Counted from the stretch's first letter, positions 17,708 through 26,985 are shown. The stretch is DNA of 51,435 nt from Thermodesulfobacteriota bacterium (GCA_034189135.1 JAXHVO010000031.1:1-51435), one strand, 5' to 3'. Notes: a model not told the origin generated them from the letters alone. Made by a program: numbers and translations.

Positions 17708-17956
17708 TCAGTTTTCAAAATCCTTAACCGTAATATCTTTGCCCCTTTGTTTGGATGTATCTATGGTTTCCGCGCTCTTTTTGGTTTCTCCTCCCAGCTG
17801 GCCGCTGATAGCGCCAACGACTTCACGGATCTGCTTGCCGAACAGGGTATAAATACCGATTGCCGCGATGGCAATAAGGGCAACAATAATAATATATTCA
17901 GTCATTCCCTGCCCGTTTTTCCCCTTGACCAGCCTGGCTAATCTTTGCATTACCAT
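17708..17956 (-). CDS. flp: Flp-type major pilin
   Basis: 82 residues. A short basic leader (RLARLVKGKN) is followed by GQGMTEYIIIVALIAIAAIGIYTLF. The Flp signature has Gly at -1, Glu at +5 and Tyr at +6, then the hydrophobic assembly helix, and an unusually long hydrophilic C-terminus (GGETKKSAETIDTSKQRG). A strong AGGAGGG ribosome binding site sits 7 nt before the ATG at 17956. It is the first gene of the Tad operon, behind a consensus-like promoter, as expected for the major pilin. Confidence 0.92.
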   Translation of the reverse strand: MVMQRLARLVKGKNGQGMTEYIIIVALIAIAAIGIYTLFGKQIREVVGAISGQLGGETKKSAETIDTSKQRGKDITVKDFEN

Positions 17957-18059
17957 TTGTTTTCCCTCCTTGCAAATCCTTCGCTTTTAAGCGAAAATTG
18001 AAATAGCGTTTTTGTATCGACGATTGACTTTATCTTTGATAGTATGAAAATATAAAAAT

Positions 18060-18088
18060 ATCATATAATTAACAGGCGTATTTGTCAA
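18060..18088 (-). promoter_or_regulatory. Sigma70-type promoter of the flp/Tad operon
   Basis: On the minus strand: TTGACA (18083-18088), a 17-nt spacer, and TATGAT (18060-18065). This is a full -35 match and five of six -10 positions. Transcription would start near 18052, leaving a leader of about 95 nt before flp. The leader contains an inverted repeat (TTCGCTTTTAAGCGAA, 17979-17994). Confidence 0.75.
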
Positions 18089-18108
18089 GGTTTAAGTTGA
18101 CATGTTTT

Positions 18109-18241
18109 TAGCCGTTCACTATTTGAAACTTGAGATTATAGAGCAGAAATTCGGGAGGGATGACCCATGCTTTGCCTCTGGCTTCGCAGGGCAAGACCCG
18201 GGCACAACCGTGAACTGTGAATCGACAACTTTGAACGGCTA
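18109..18241. repeat. 133-bp segment bounded by a 10-bp inverted repeat
   Basis: TAGCCGTTCA at 18109-18118 is the exact inverse of TGAACGGCTA at 18232-18241. Between them is a GC-richer stretch than the surroundings, with small inner inverted repeats (TTGCC...GGCAA). No gene is seen. It lies in the 450-bp gap between flp and the divergent small-protein gene and could be a decayed MITE. No target duplication is evident. Confidence 0.4.
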
Positions 18242-18406
18242 CAAGGCATGAAGGTCAAACTGCCAATTTCTATTTTCTATTTTCAACATTTCATAAACCC
18301 TTACATTAATAAAATGACAGAAAATTTTCAAATGCAACATCCGGCGAGGTAAGACAAGTTTAAAAATACTGCGTCGGCTTTATTATGGCTTGAATCAAAA
18401 AAGCTT

Positions 18407-18847
18407 ATGAAACAGCTACTGATCAACAAGATGGTCAAAAATATAATTCTAAAAAAAATCAGAGTATATGTCATTCCGGTCATGGTAATGCTGATAGCCG
18501 TCACAGCCGGTGTTGACAACTGTCTTAAGGAAATTAAAATCCTGCAATTAATCGGAGGGACCGATGATATTACCCTGTTTGAAAATAATTTTAAGCATGT
18601 CAGACGCATACTGCCACCCTTTAGCGTCATCGGATATTATTCAGATAAAAAATACGATCCAAGGACGTTTTTTATGACCATATATACTCTGTCACCCAGG
18701 ATAGTTGTTCGGGAAATTGAGCATCCTTTTGTAATAGGCAGTTTCAGCAGGTTTACAAATCCTGATGAATTTGCAAAAGCCAACAACCTGTCAATTATGG
18801 AAACGTTTGATAAGAGTATTGTGCTGTTCAAAAAAAGGAGAGAGTGA
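18407..18847 (+). CDS. Small membrane-anchored protein of unknown function
   Basis: 146 residues, not recognised. A basic N-terminus precedes one hydrophobic helix (VYVIPVMVMLIAVTAGV). The soluble part is a small alpha/beta region with VIGYYSDKKYDPRTFFMTIYTLSPRIV and a basic end. The pattern suggests a periplasmic domain anchored in the membrane. Its stop overlaps the start of the glycosyltransferase gene (TGATG), so the two are coupled and probably act together in surface glycan or lipid modification. The ATG at 18407 lacks a clear ribosome binding site; the next ATG is 24 nt on. Confidence 0.6.
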   Translation: MKQLLINKMVKNIILKKIRVYVIPVMVMLIAVTAGVDNCLKEIKILQLIGGTDDITLFENNFKHVRRILPPFSVIGYYSDKKYDPRTFFMTIYTLSPRIVVREIEHPFVIGSFSRFTNPDEFAKANNLSIMETFDKSIVLFKKRRE

Positions 18848-20424
18848 TGATGCTCTTGATATCGTTGGCCGTACCGATTGCAGCGGCCTTTTTTATAGTA
18901 AGCATGGTGTGGCCGGAAAAAGACTTTTTTAAGTCGGATTTTGCGGTCAAAATCTGCCTGTCCATCGGTCTGGGGTTGGGACTTGCATCCTGGCTTTTCT
19001 TCATCTGCCTTGTACTTTTCGGATCTGTGACAAAATATTTTATCGTGTTTGATTTTATATTACTTACAGCCTCTTTCATTATTTTTTCATACAAAAAAAA
19101 GAACCTCTTTCATTCTAAGCTGAAATTCGAGTTCGTATCACCAGACAGGAAATATTTTCATTATTTTTTGTATGCCGGTTTTATTATCCTATCCTTAATT
19201 ACCATTATTTCATTTATTCTCCGGGTGTTAAACGCCCCTCATGGGAGCTGGGATGCCTGGAACATATATAACCTGGGAGCCAGGTTCATATTCCGGGGAG
19301 CTGCCGAATGGACATCGGCATTTTCGAACCAATATAGCTGGACTTTACCTGATCATCCTTTATTAATTTCAGTAGGTGTTGCAAGAGTCTGGAACTATGT
19401 GGGCAATGAAACCCTTATTGCTCCAATCTTGCAGGCATTTCTGTTTACATCTGCCACGGTCATGCTGATGGTTTTTTCACTTTCAAGGCTGCAGAACAAA
19501 AATCAGGGGTTGATTGCAGGCATGGTATTGCTTGGGACACCGTTTTTTAGTTATAATGGTTCATCCTTGATTGCAGACGTACCTGTTAGCTTTTATATTC
19601 TTGCAACACTTGTCCTGTATTGTCTTATAGACGAAAGGTATAAGAAAAAATCGGGGCTTGTTTTATTATGCGGGACTGTGGCTGGATTTGCTGCGTGGAC
19701 AAAAGATGAGGGGCTTCTTTTGATAGCATCAATTTTTATTGCCCGCTTTATTGTTGTTACACTGCAAAAGGGCCTTGGGGCTTTTTTAAAAGAGGCAGTA
19801 ATATTTTCAGCAGGGTTGACTCCTGTCCTGATAATTATTGCTTATTTTAAATTCCTGCTTGTTTCCCAAAACATCGTGTATCTGAAAGATCAACTAGCAC
19901 CAGCGACAATGCATATTTTCAATCAGGACTTTAATACCCTTTTTAATAGTCTGACCGATATTTCAAAATATATAATTATAGGCAAGACATTTCTCGTCAA
20001 GTTTTATGATCTTGAAAAATGGATGCTGATTGTATTCCCTGTATTTATCCTGCTTATGGGGCGATCAGATAAAAAACGGAACAATCCGGTCATATATACT
20101 TCCCTGTTGATATTAATGATTATGTTATGTGGCTATTTTACCGTTTATCTGGTTTATCCTCTCGATAATTTGGAATGGCTTTTAGAGGTAACAACTAAAC
20201 GACTTTTGCTTCAAATACTGCCGGGTTCAATATTTGTTTTTTTCTTATCATCGCCGCATCCGGAGAAACGACGTAGGAAGGTTCCAGGCTGCTACCGTTT
20301 GTCCGCTATCTGTTCTATGTTGAAATTTTTGAAAAATCGGCAAATTTTCCGAAAAGCGCTGCAATGCAGCCCAGAAGTGCCAGCCGGTTGTGTTGAATTT
20401 TCTTGTTTTCAGCCATTACCATAA
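18847..20424 (+). CDS. GT-C-type (GT39/GT83-like) membrane glycosyltransferase
   Basis: About 525 residues with ten or more membrane helices. The first large periplasmic loop has NAPHGSWDAWNIYNLGARFIF and WTLPDHPLLIS, as in ArnT/PMT-like GT-C enzymes that use polyprenyl-phosphate sugars at the outer face of the inner membrane. AKDEG lies in a later loop. The ATG at 18847 has an AGGAGAG site 3-8 nt upstream. The last about 45 residues are basic and Cys-rich and are encoded antisense to glyS (110-bp overlap), so the natural stop may have been lost. The acceptor is not identifiable. Confidence 0.75.
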   Translation: MMLLISLAVPIAAAFFIVSMVWPEKDFFKSDFAVKICLSIGLGLGLASWLFFICLVLFGSVTKYFIVFDFILLTASFIIFSYKKKNLFHSKLKFEFVSPDRKYFHYFLYAGFIILSLITIISFILRVLNAPHGSWDAWNIYNLGARFIFRGAAEWTSAFSNQYSWTLPDHPLLISVGVARVWNYVGNETLIAPILQAFLFTSATVMLMVFSLSRLQNKNQGLIAGMVLLGTPFFSYNGSSLIADVPVSFYILATLVLYCLIDERYKKKSGLVLLCGTVAGFAAWTKDEGLLLIASIFIARFIVVTLQKGLGAFLKEAVIFSAGLTPVLIIIAYFKFLLVSQNIVYLKDQLAPATMHIFNQDFNTLFNSLTDISKYIIIGKTFLVKFYDLEKWMLIVFPVFILLMGRSDKKRNNPVIYTSLLILMIMLCGYFTVYLVYPLDNLEWLLEVTTKRLLLQILPGSIFVFFLSSPHPEKRRRKVPGCYRLSAICSMLKFLKNRQIFRKALQCSPEVPAGCVEFSCFQPLP

Positions 20425-22426
20425 CCCCGTCGAAAAAATCATCCACCACGCCACGCAGTGACGCAATATCAAGCAGGGCCTGATCAAAAAATCCCTGATT
20501 CATCTTTTCTGTCACACTGTTTTCAACCTTCTTATAGGCGGATAAAAGCGCAGACTCGCTTTCATGTTCGAACAGATTTTGCTTCACTTCTCCTGCTTTG
20601 GGCGGTGTTTTGATATTACCCGATTTTTTAATAATATTTACCACCCGTTTAAATGTGATTGCCAGGGGCTCAAAATCTTCCTCGGCCTTCAGTCTTTCCA
20701 GTACGACTGCTCTGTTGTAAACATCCGGCACATTATCTGCTGAAGCACTGATCACAGCGGCGATTACATCTTTTGAATATCCTTTTTCAGCCAGTAGATG
20801 AGCCATGCGGTTTTTCAGGAATGTGTATACCTTTTCAGCCACATTGTCTTTTACCTTTATCCCTTTCGCGCTCAACAGGTTCAAACTTTGGTCAATGAGA
20901 CTTTTTATGGAAAATAAAAATCCTTTATCGTTTATGATCTGAATTATGCCTATGCCCTGACGCCTCAAAGCATACGGATCTGAAGCACCGGTGGGAATAA
21001 GGCCCACACTGAAACAACCGCAAATGGAATCGATTTTATCGGCAATGCTCAACACAGCGCCTGTCATTGTTTCCGGAAGCACCCCTCCCGAACGGGTGGG
21101 TCTGTAATGTTCCTCAATGGCGGCACAAACTGTAGGAAGTTCTCCGGCAATTTCTGCATAAACCCGCCCCATCACACCCTGCAGTTTGGGAAATTCAACC
21201 ACCACATTGCTCACCAGATCCGATTTGCACAGTGTGGCCGCTCTGGCAGCCTGCATCTTTAAATCTGAATCGCCTTTTTTTAAATTAAGGCCGGAATCCA
21301 CATTTTCGGCGACAAACTCCGCAATCCCGCGTACCCGCATAATCTTTTCATACATAGATCCCAGCTTTGCCTGAAAAAGAACCCCGTTTAATTTTTCCAC
21401 CCGTTTTTCATTGGGCACTTCTATATCGCTGTCATAAAAGAATTGAGCATCTGCAAGGCGTGCTCGGATTACCCTTTCATGCCCGGTGGCAACCAGACCC
21501 ATATCATTGGTAATGGTATTATTCACCGCGATGAAACAGGGCATGAGCTTCCCCTTTTTATCAATGACCGCAAAATATTTTTGATGCTCTCTCATAGCGG
21601 TAATCAAAATTTCATCGGGAAGACCGAGGAATTTTGTTTCAAACTTTCCCAGTACCGGCACAGGATATTCAACCAGGTTGGTCACGATGTCCAGCAGTTC
21701 TTCATCTTCCAGAACCTTGCCCCCCGCACTGCGGGCAACTTTTATAATTTCACCTTCAATGAACTTTCTGCGCTGCTGTATATCTACCAATACATTAACA
21801 CTGCGCATGGTTTCAACATAGTCTTCAGCGCCGTTGATTTTGACGCGGGCCGGGTTCATAAAGCTGTGACCGTATGTGTATCGTCCGCTTTTAATGTTCT
21901 CTAAAGCAAAGGAAATGATCTTGTTTCCGTAAAGGGCAACGATTGAATGAATCGGTCGTGCAAAGGAAATGGAAAGGTCCGCCCACCGCATGGTCTTGGG
22001 AAACGGGGTTGAAAGGATCACTTCCGGTAGAATACTGCTGAGAAGCTTACGTGAGGAAACACCCCTTTCCGCCTTTTTGGCGCACAGGTAGCTCCCTTTT
22101 TTCGTCTCCTTGATGGTAATCCTGTTTATTGGTACCCCCACCTTTTCGGCAAATTTTTTGGCAGCCAATGTCGGCTTGCCAGTTTTATCAAATCCCACCC
22201 GGCTTGGAGGCCCCGTCATTTCCGTTTTTATTGATTTTTGTCTGGCAGCAACATTTTCTACCTCTAGGGCAAGCCTTCTGGGAGTCCCATATAATTTTAT
22301 ATTCCCGTAATCGATACGGGCCTGGCTCATTTTCTGTTGAAGAGCTGAAGAAAGCGCTTTCAGAGCCGGTTCAATATATCCGGCCGGAATCTCCTCTGCT
22401 CCTATTTCAAGTAGTAGATTGTCCAT
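20315..22426 (-). CDS. glyS: Glycyl-tRNA synthetase beta subunit
   Basis: 703 residues, close to the usual length of the bacterial beta subunit. It starts with MDNLLLEIGAEEIPAGYI, the conserved N-terminus, followed by GTPRRLALEV, MRWADLSISFARPI, HEDD-type HD region REHQKYFAVIDKKGKLMPCFIAVNN, and DKIDSICGCFSVGLIPTGASDPYALRRQ. With GlyQ it forms the alpha2beta2 enzyme that charges tRNA-Gly. The start at 22426 has a GAGGT site and lies 10 nt after glyQ. The C-terminal DALR-like domain is complete, although its 3' end overlaps the convergent glycosyltransferase frame. Confidence 0.97.
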   Translation of the reverse strand: MDNLLLEIGAEEIPAGYIEPALKALSSALQQKMSQARIDYGNIKLYGTPRRLALEVENVAARQKSIKTEMTGPPSRVGFDKTGKPTLAAKKFAEKVGVPINRITIKETKKGSYLCAKKAERGVSSRKLLSSILPEVILSTPFPKTMRWADLSISFARPIHSIVALYGNKIISFALENIKSGRYTYGHSFMNPARVKINGAEDYVETMRSVNVLVDIQQRRKFIEGEIIKVARSAGGKVLEDEELLDIVTNLVEYPVPVLGKFETKFLGLPDEILITAMREHQKYFAVIDKKGKLMPCFIAVNNTITNDMGLVATGHERVIRARLADAQFFYDSDIEVPNEKRVEKLNGVLFQAKLGSMYEKIMRVRGIAEFVAENVDSGLNLKKGDSDLKMQAARAATLCKSDLVSNVVVEFPKLQGVMGRVYAEIAGELPTVCAAIEEHYRPTRSGGVLPETMTGAVLSIADKIDSICGCFSVGLIPTGASDPYALRRQGIGIIQIINDKGFLFSIKSLIDQSLNLLSAKGIKVKDNVAEKVYTFLKNRMAHLLAEKGYSKDVIAAVISASADNVPDVYNRAVVLERLKAEEDFEPLAITFKRVVNIIKKSGNIKTPPKAGEVKQNLFEHESESALLSAYKKVENSVTEKMNQGFFDQALLDIASLRGVVDDFFDGVMVMAENKKIQHNRLALLGCIAALFGKFADFSKIST

Positions 22427-22436
22427 GTTTACCTCA

Positions 22437-23309
22437 TTATCCTTTTTTCGACAAAGGAAACCCGAAAGCTTCTCTCTGCTTTAGATATTCTTCTGCACAC
22501 CTTCTGGCAAGGTTTCTTATTCTGGCGATATAACCGGTCCTCTCTGTCACACTGATTGCCCCACGGGCATCAAGAAGGTTAAAAGTATGCGAACATTTCA
22601 GGCAATACTCATAGGCCGGAAGAACCAGCGCATCTTCTATTATACGCAGGGATTCTGCTTCATACTTATTAAAAAGATCCAAAAGTGTGGCCACATCCGC
22701 CTTTTCAAAATTATAAGTGGATTGTTCAACTTCCTGCTGATGATGCACATCCCCGTAAGTCACTTCTTCGTTCCACTTCAGATCATATACATTATCTATC
22801 CCCTGCAGATACATGGTAATACGCTCCAATCCATATGTCAGCTCCACAGAGATCGGATTGAGCTCAATACTACCGGCCAACTGAAAATAGGTAAATTGAG
22901 TGATTTCCATGCCGTCCAGCCACACTTCCCAACCCAGTCCGGATGCCCCCAGAGTGGGAGACTCCCAGTCATCCTCAACGAATCTTATATCATGATCAAG
23001 CGGGTCAATCCCCAAAACTTTCAGGCTCTGAAGATACTGCTTTTGCACATCAAAAGGAGACGGTTTCAGTATGACTTGATACTGGTAGTAATGTTGAAGC
23101 CGGTTCGGGTTATCACCATAACGTCCATCCGTTGGTCTCCTAGATGGCTGAACATAAGCCACATTCCATGGTTCAGGACCGAGGGCTTTTAAAAGTGTGG
23201 TCGGATGAAACGTTCCGGCTCCTACCTCTAAATCGTAGGGCTGAACCATCACACATCCCTTGCGTGCCCAAAACTTGTGAAGCGATAGTATCACATCTTG
23301 AAAATACAT
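22437..23309 (-). CDS. glyQ: Glycyl-tRNA synthetase alpha subunit
   Basis: 290 residues, catalytic subunit of the class II alpha2beta2 glycyl-tRNA synthetase. Family motifs are [81 protein letters not shown] and [10 protein letters not shown] chose the ATG at 23309 (MYFQD) because an AGGAG lies 8 nt upstream; an earlier ATG at 23315 would sit too close to it. It is followed by glyS in one operon. Confidence 0.97.
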   Translation of the reverse strand: MYFQDVILSLHKFWARKGCVMVQPYDLEVGAGTFHPTTLLKALGPEPWNVAYVQPSRRPTDGRYGDNPNRLQHYYQYQVILKPSPFDVQKQYLQSLKVLGIDPLDHDIRFVEDDWESPTLGASGLGWEVWLDGMEITQFTYFQLAGSIELNPISVELTYGLERITMYLQGIDNVYDLKWNEEVTYGDVHHQQEVEQSTYNFEKADVATLLDLFNKYEAESLRIIEDALVLPAYEYCLKCSHTFNLLDARGAISVTERTGYIARIRNLARRCAEEYLKQREAFGFPLSKKG

Positions 23310-23409
23310 TATCATTACTCCTGTTTATTCGATTTTGGTTCTTGTCAATTTAGTTGGAGAAAAGGGCCAGGATTCAAGGGTTTGTTTTCTAAAGACTTTA
23401 TCATTGCTT

Positions 23410-24564
23410 TTAGCATTCTTTCGCTTTCCGCGATGTCTTGGAGCCTTCTGCCTGCCTCAAGGTTTCCGATGACAAAGACGGGTACCTTCCGTTTTCTATC
23501 CTTAGCCCGGTAGAATCTATTTTTGCATCAAGTAGACTGGCTCCTTTTCGGGTTGCAATCAATTCTTTCCATATTGTGTTTAATTTGTCAATGTTATCTA
23601 TTTCACCCAGGGCCCATATGCAACCGCCACCCCCCGCTCCGGTAAATCTGGCGCCACAATTATTGTTAACGGCCGTATCAACAAGCTTTTTCCCCATGTC
23701 GTCAAGCACATCAGGTGTCATTTTATTTCTGATGGCCATTTCTTTATTCATTGCCGCCGCCGCTTTTGTATAATTTTTTACGCCAACAGCGTCAATAAAC
23801 TTTTTCGTATTAGTCACAATTTCTGACCAAAGCCTGCGGTACCTGCCGGAAAGAAACTGGCTGATCCAGATTCCATTAATATTTTTTGACTCATGGGGCT
23901 TACCACAATAGGCCAATAGCAGATGTTTTTCCAATTTTTTAAAATATGATGTATTTACCACTGCCTCTTTCTTAAAGACAGACCCGATACTACCGGTCTG
24001 CCAGTGCCATGCATTCACGCCTCCGAAAGCAGCGGCAAGCTGGTCCTGTCGGCCGCAAGGCACTCCGGCGACACTTTCCTCTAACGCATGTGCGAGTAAA
24101 GCGACTTTTTTTTTGAATTTCCATGAAATGGCTTTCTTTTGTAAAACCTCTAAAAATGCGGCAACCAGAGCCACTGCAGCCGACGATGATCCCCCCAAAG
24201 CACTTCTTGGCGGTGATGAGGAATCAATTACGATATGAACACCTCCAGCTCTGAAATAGGCTGCAATGGCAAACATCAGCCCGAGCGGATGGTTAAACGG
24301 TGCCCGGTCAATAGCATAATCCGCACTTTTAAAACCTGTTGATGTCACTTTGACCCGGCCTTCTTTATAGGGGAACAGGCGTACATGAGTTCTGAGATCA
24401 AGCGCTAGGTTAAAAGTGCATGGCTTAAGATAGCCAAGCGGGTAACTAAAAGTATCGATATCGAGGGAACCGCCCATATCAATCCTGCAAGGGGCCGAAA
24501 CTTCCACCGGCTGTATTTCAAGTTTTTTTCCTAAAGCGAAAAGCATGATCGCACTTAAAAACAT
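23410..24564 (-). CDS. GHMP family sugar kinase
   Basis: 384 residues. GHMP motif 1 is APCRIDMGGSLDID, motif 2 is PPRSALGGSSSAAVALVAA (phosphate-binding loop) and motif 3 is RFTGAGGGGCIWAL. The enzyme would phosphorylate a sugar or related small alcohol with ATP. The GGSLDID region and length resemble heptose-7-phosphate, fucose or galactose kinases, but the substrate cannot be set from sequence. The start is uncertain: ATG at 24564 or at 24546. It lies between recO and glyQ; a role in surface polysaccharide supply would fit the nearby glycosyltransferase, but that is weak inference. Confidence 0.85.
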   Translation of the reverse strand: MFLSAIMLFALGKKLEIQPVEVSAPCRIDMGGSLDIDTFSYPLGYLKPCTFNLALDLRTHVRLFPYKEGRVKVTSTGFKSADYAIDRAPFNHPLGLMFAIAAYFRAGGVHIVIDSSSPPRSALGGSSSAAVALVAAFLEVLQKKAISWKFKKKVALLAHALEESVAGVPCGRQDQLAAAFGGVNAWHWQTGSIGSVFKKEAVVNTSYFKKLEKHLLLAYCGKPHESKNINGIWISQFLSGRYRRLWSEIVTNTKKFIDAVGVKNYTKAAAAMNKEMAIRNKMTPDVLDDMGKKLVDTAVNNNCGARFTGAGGGGCIWALGEIDNIDKLNTIWKELIATRKGASLLDAKIDSTGLRIENGRYPSLSSETLRQAEGSKTSRKAKEC

Positions 24565-24627
24565 CCTATAGACAATTTGTCATCGTTTCCAGCCAGCACA
24601 TTGGTTTTACGTTGAATAATGATGATA

Positions 24628-24703
24628 CGGGTTGCGAGTTGCGAGTTGCTGATGGGAAATAATCATTTTATACACCGTATCTCGCAACCCGTAGCGCGTA
24701 ACT
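24628..24703. repeat. Heptamer hairpin repeat D
   Basis: Left arm: ATACGGG, TTGCGAG, TTGCGAG (about 24626-24647). The inverted right arm at about 24674-24702 reads TTACGCG, CTACGGG, TTGCGAG, ATACGG on the minus strand. It has the same 7-nt unit and arrangement as repeats A-C but a shorter spacer, and lies between recO and the GHMP kinase gene. Confidence 0.65.
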
Positions 24704-24707
24704 CACC

Positions 24708-25472
24708 CTAAACCCTTATCTGGCGAAGGAATTTCAGGCTCCTGGGTTCTTTACCCAAATGATAAGGAACGAAAGCTTCCAGAAACTTGAGCCCTTCCAT
24801 AGAAGCTTGAGGAGTAAATCTGATCCTTTTGGCTTTGATTAAATCTTGTTTTTCAATCCAGAGAAGCTGTTTAATGGTCCCTTTGGAAAGGGCAATCCTG
24901 CCCGAAAAATTTTGCGAACAATTATGGCAAACAAGCCCACCCCTTGCAAGATCAAAGATAATTTTTGCCTTTTTTATTCCCTCCAATGGCGTCTTGCATA
25001 CACTGCACTGCCTTAAATTTGGGCTGTGACCCGAAATAGACATAAATCTCATCTGAAACAGGATACTCAATACGGCTTCTGGTGTATGGTCGAAATCGAG
25101 TTCACCCAGTACATACTTCAACAGGTGGTAAAGCTTGATTTGTTTTTCACCTTTCTCCATCCATTCATTGATAAGCTCTGCCCAGTAGCTCGCATATGCT
25201 GTTTTCTTTATATCCGCCCTGATTTTTAAAAAGGGCTGTTTTAGCATGGCTTCCTTAAGTACCGGAAGTCCTTTACCACGGGCTGAGCCGTATACAATAT
25301 CCAAAACAGAAAAAAGTTCAAGAATGCCTGAAAACCGTTTGGTACTTTTTTTGGCGGATTTTGCAATAACGGAAACTTTACCCTGGTTTAAGGTAAAAAA
25401 AGTAATGATAATATCATAGTCGCCAAACTCGATGCGTCGAAGCATAATGGCGGGGGTAGAAAAAGTCGGCAT
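24708..25472 (-). CDS. recO: DNA repair protein RecO
   Basis: 254 residues. The N-terminal OB fold has PAIMLRRIEFGDYDIIITFFTLNQGKVSVIAKSAKK. The helical middle and the zinc-binding C-terminal part follow, the latter with CSVCKTPLEG and CHNCSQNFSG (CxxC pairs). RecO works with RecR and RecF in loading RecA onto SSB-coated DNA in the recombinational repair pathway. It is 4 nt downstream of mgtE and probably co-transcribed. Confidence 0.93.
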   Translation of the reverse strand: MPTFSTPAIMLRRIEFGDYDIIITFFTLNQGKVSVIAKSAKKSTKRFSGILELFSVLDIVYGSARGKGLPVLKEAMLKQPFLKIRADIKKTAYASYWAELINEWMEKGEKQIKLYHLLKYVLGELDFDHTPEAVLSILFQMRFMSISGHSPNLRQCSVCKTPLEGIKKAKIIFDLARGGLVCHNCSQNFSGRIALSKGTIKQLLWIEKQDLIKAKRIRFTPQASMEGLKFLEAFVPYHLGKEPRSLKFLRQIRV

Positions 25473-25476
25473 GTGT

Positions 25477-26829
25477 TTATATACCGAGAAGAGCGGTGGC
25501 TATAATAAAATAAAAAGAAACACTGATTACGTCTATTGATGTGGTAACAAACGGGCCGGTGGCAACGGCAGGGTCAATATTTATCTTTGCAAAGGCCATG
25601 GGGACTACCGACCCCACCAGTGCGGCTACAGCCATGGAAGAAACAACGGCAAGGCCTACTGATACTGCGAAGGCCAACGTAGTGTAACGAACCTGGGCAA
25701 CGGTAGCAATCAAAAAACCATAGACCAGCCCAAGAATACAGCCCACAGTCAGTTCTTTTAATACAACCAGCCAGATATCTCTTATGTGAATACGACCGGT
25801 GGCAAGTCCGCGAACCACAATGGTGGAAGACTGAGTGCCGATGTTGCCCCCCATTCCCATGATAACGGGAATAAAAGCCGCCAGGTAAGCATATCTGGTT
25901 AAGCTCTCTTCAAAATAGCTGATCACAAAAAAAGCGATCATGCCACCGATGCAGCTGGCAAAAAGCCATGGCAGGCGGATTCTGGTGCTTTTTAAAACTG
26001 ATTTGGTTTCAACAAACCCTTCGCCCACACCTGCCATTTTCAGTATATCTTCGGTCGCTTCCTGCCTGAAAATGTCAATCACATCATCTACAGTGACAAT
26101 ACCCACCAGCCTGTTTGTCTCGTCAACCACAGGTACGGCCAGGATATCATAACGGGCGACAATTTTGGCCACTTCCTCCTGGTCCATGTCCGTCTGAACA
26201 GAAAAAACGTCCGTCGCCATGAAATCTTTCAGTGGTCTTTCGGGGGGAACAACAACAAGTTGCCTTAATGAACTGACGCCGGTAAGTTTTCCGTATTCAT
26301 CGACTACATATAGATAAAAGGGCATTTCAACATCCTGGTGCTCTTTTTGCAGCGATTCGATTGCCTCCTTTGCCGTTGTATCCTCTTTTAAAGCGATAAA
26401 ATCAGGAATCATGATACCCCCTGCGGTATCATCATCATACCGAAGGAGGCCTTCAACCTCATCAGATCCCTCTTTTTTCATTTTTTCCAGGATGGTATCG
26501 GACATTTCATCGGGCAAACGCCCGATCAGGTCCGCCACATCGTCTGTGGGCATGCTTTCCAGGATTTCGACAATCTCGTCCAGCTCCACCCCTTCAATAA
26601 AATTTAAAAAAATATCTTCTTCGAGTTCACTGAAAAGGATACCCTTTTGTTCTGTATCCTTTATCATGTCGAAAAGCCGGTGCTGGTCGGAAAGGGATAA
26701 AGACGGGAATACTCCCGACAGATCGGCTGCATGTGTTTTGTCTACAATATTGAGAAGATGGGAGGTGGCTCCACGTCTAAGCAACCGCTTTATGCTGTCT
26801 AAAAGTATTTTGTTTCTGTCACCTTGCAT
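25477..26829 (-). CDS. mgtE: Magnesium transporter MgtE
   Basis: 450 residues with the standard MgtE plan: an N-terminal superhelical domain (FIEGVELDEIVEILESMPTDDVADLIGRLPDE), a CBS pair (DTTAKEAIESLQ..., YDILAVPVVDETNRLVGIVTVDDVIDIF), a plug helix and five membrane helices with GMGGNIGTQSSTIVVRGLATG and a C-terminal TGPFVTTSIDVISVSFYF, which carries the ion-coordinating Asp. It would import Mg2+ with gating by the cytoplasmic domains. Confidence 0.95.
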   Translation of the reverse strand: MQGDRNKILLDSIKRLLRRGATSHLLNIVDKTHAADLSGVFPSLSLSDQHRLFDMIKDTEQKGILFSELEEDIFLNFIEGVELDEIVEILESMPTDDVADLIGRLPDEMSDTILEKMKKEGSDEVEGLLRYDDDTAGGIMIPDFIALKEDTTAKEAIESLQKEHQDVEMPFYLYVVDEYGKLTGVSSLRQLVVVPPERPLKDFMATDVFSVQTDMDQEEVAKIVARYDILAVPVVDETNRLVGIVTVDDVIDIFRQEATEDILKMAGVGEGFVETKSVLKSTRIRLPWLFASCIGGMIAFFVISYFEESLTRYAYLAAFIPVIMGMGGNIGTQSSTIVVRGLATGRIHIRDIWLVVLKELTVGCILGLVYGFLIATVAQVRYTTLAFAVSVGLAVVSSMAVAALVGSVVPMAFAKINIDPAVATGPFVTTSIDVISVSFYFIIATALLGI

Positions 26830-26888
26830 GGTTTTCTGTCTAAATCGAACTTTTTACAAGTTCATCATCTGTTATGGAATTTTGTATG

Positions 26889-26985
26889 CGTTCACGGAAT
26901 ATTGAAATTAGAAAATATAAATTGGAAATTGGTTTCATCTCTTCCGATTTTATAGTTTCCAATTTCAAATTTCAAGCCGTGAACG
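26889..26985. repeat. 97-bp inverted-repeat element between mgtE and rodZ
   Basis: CGTTCACGG at 26889-26897 is exactly inverted at 26977-26985, and further inward TTGAAATT/AATTTCAA and CCAATTTC/GAAATTGG type pairs extend the hairpin. It sits directly after the stop of the rodZ-like gene, where it could work as a 3' transcript hairpin, but it lacks a clean T-run. Confidence 0.5.
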
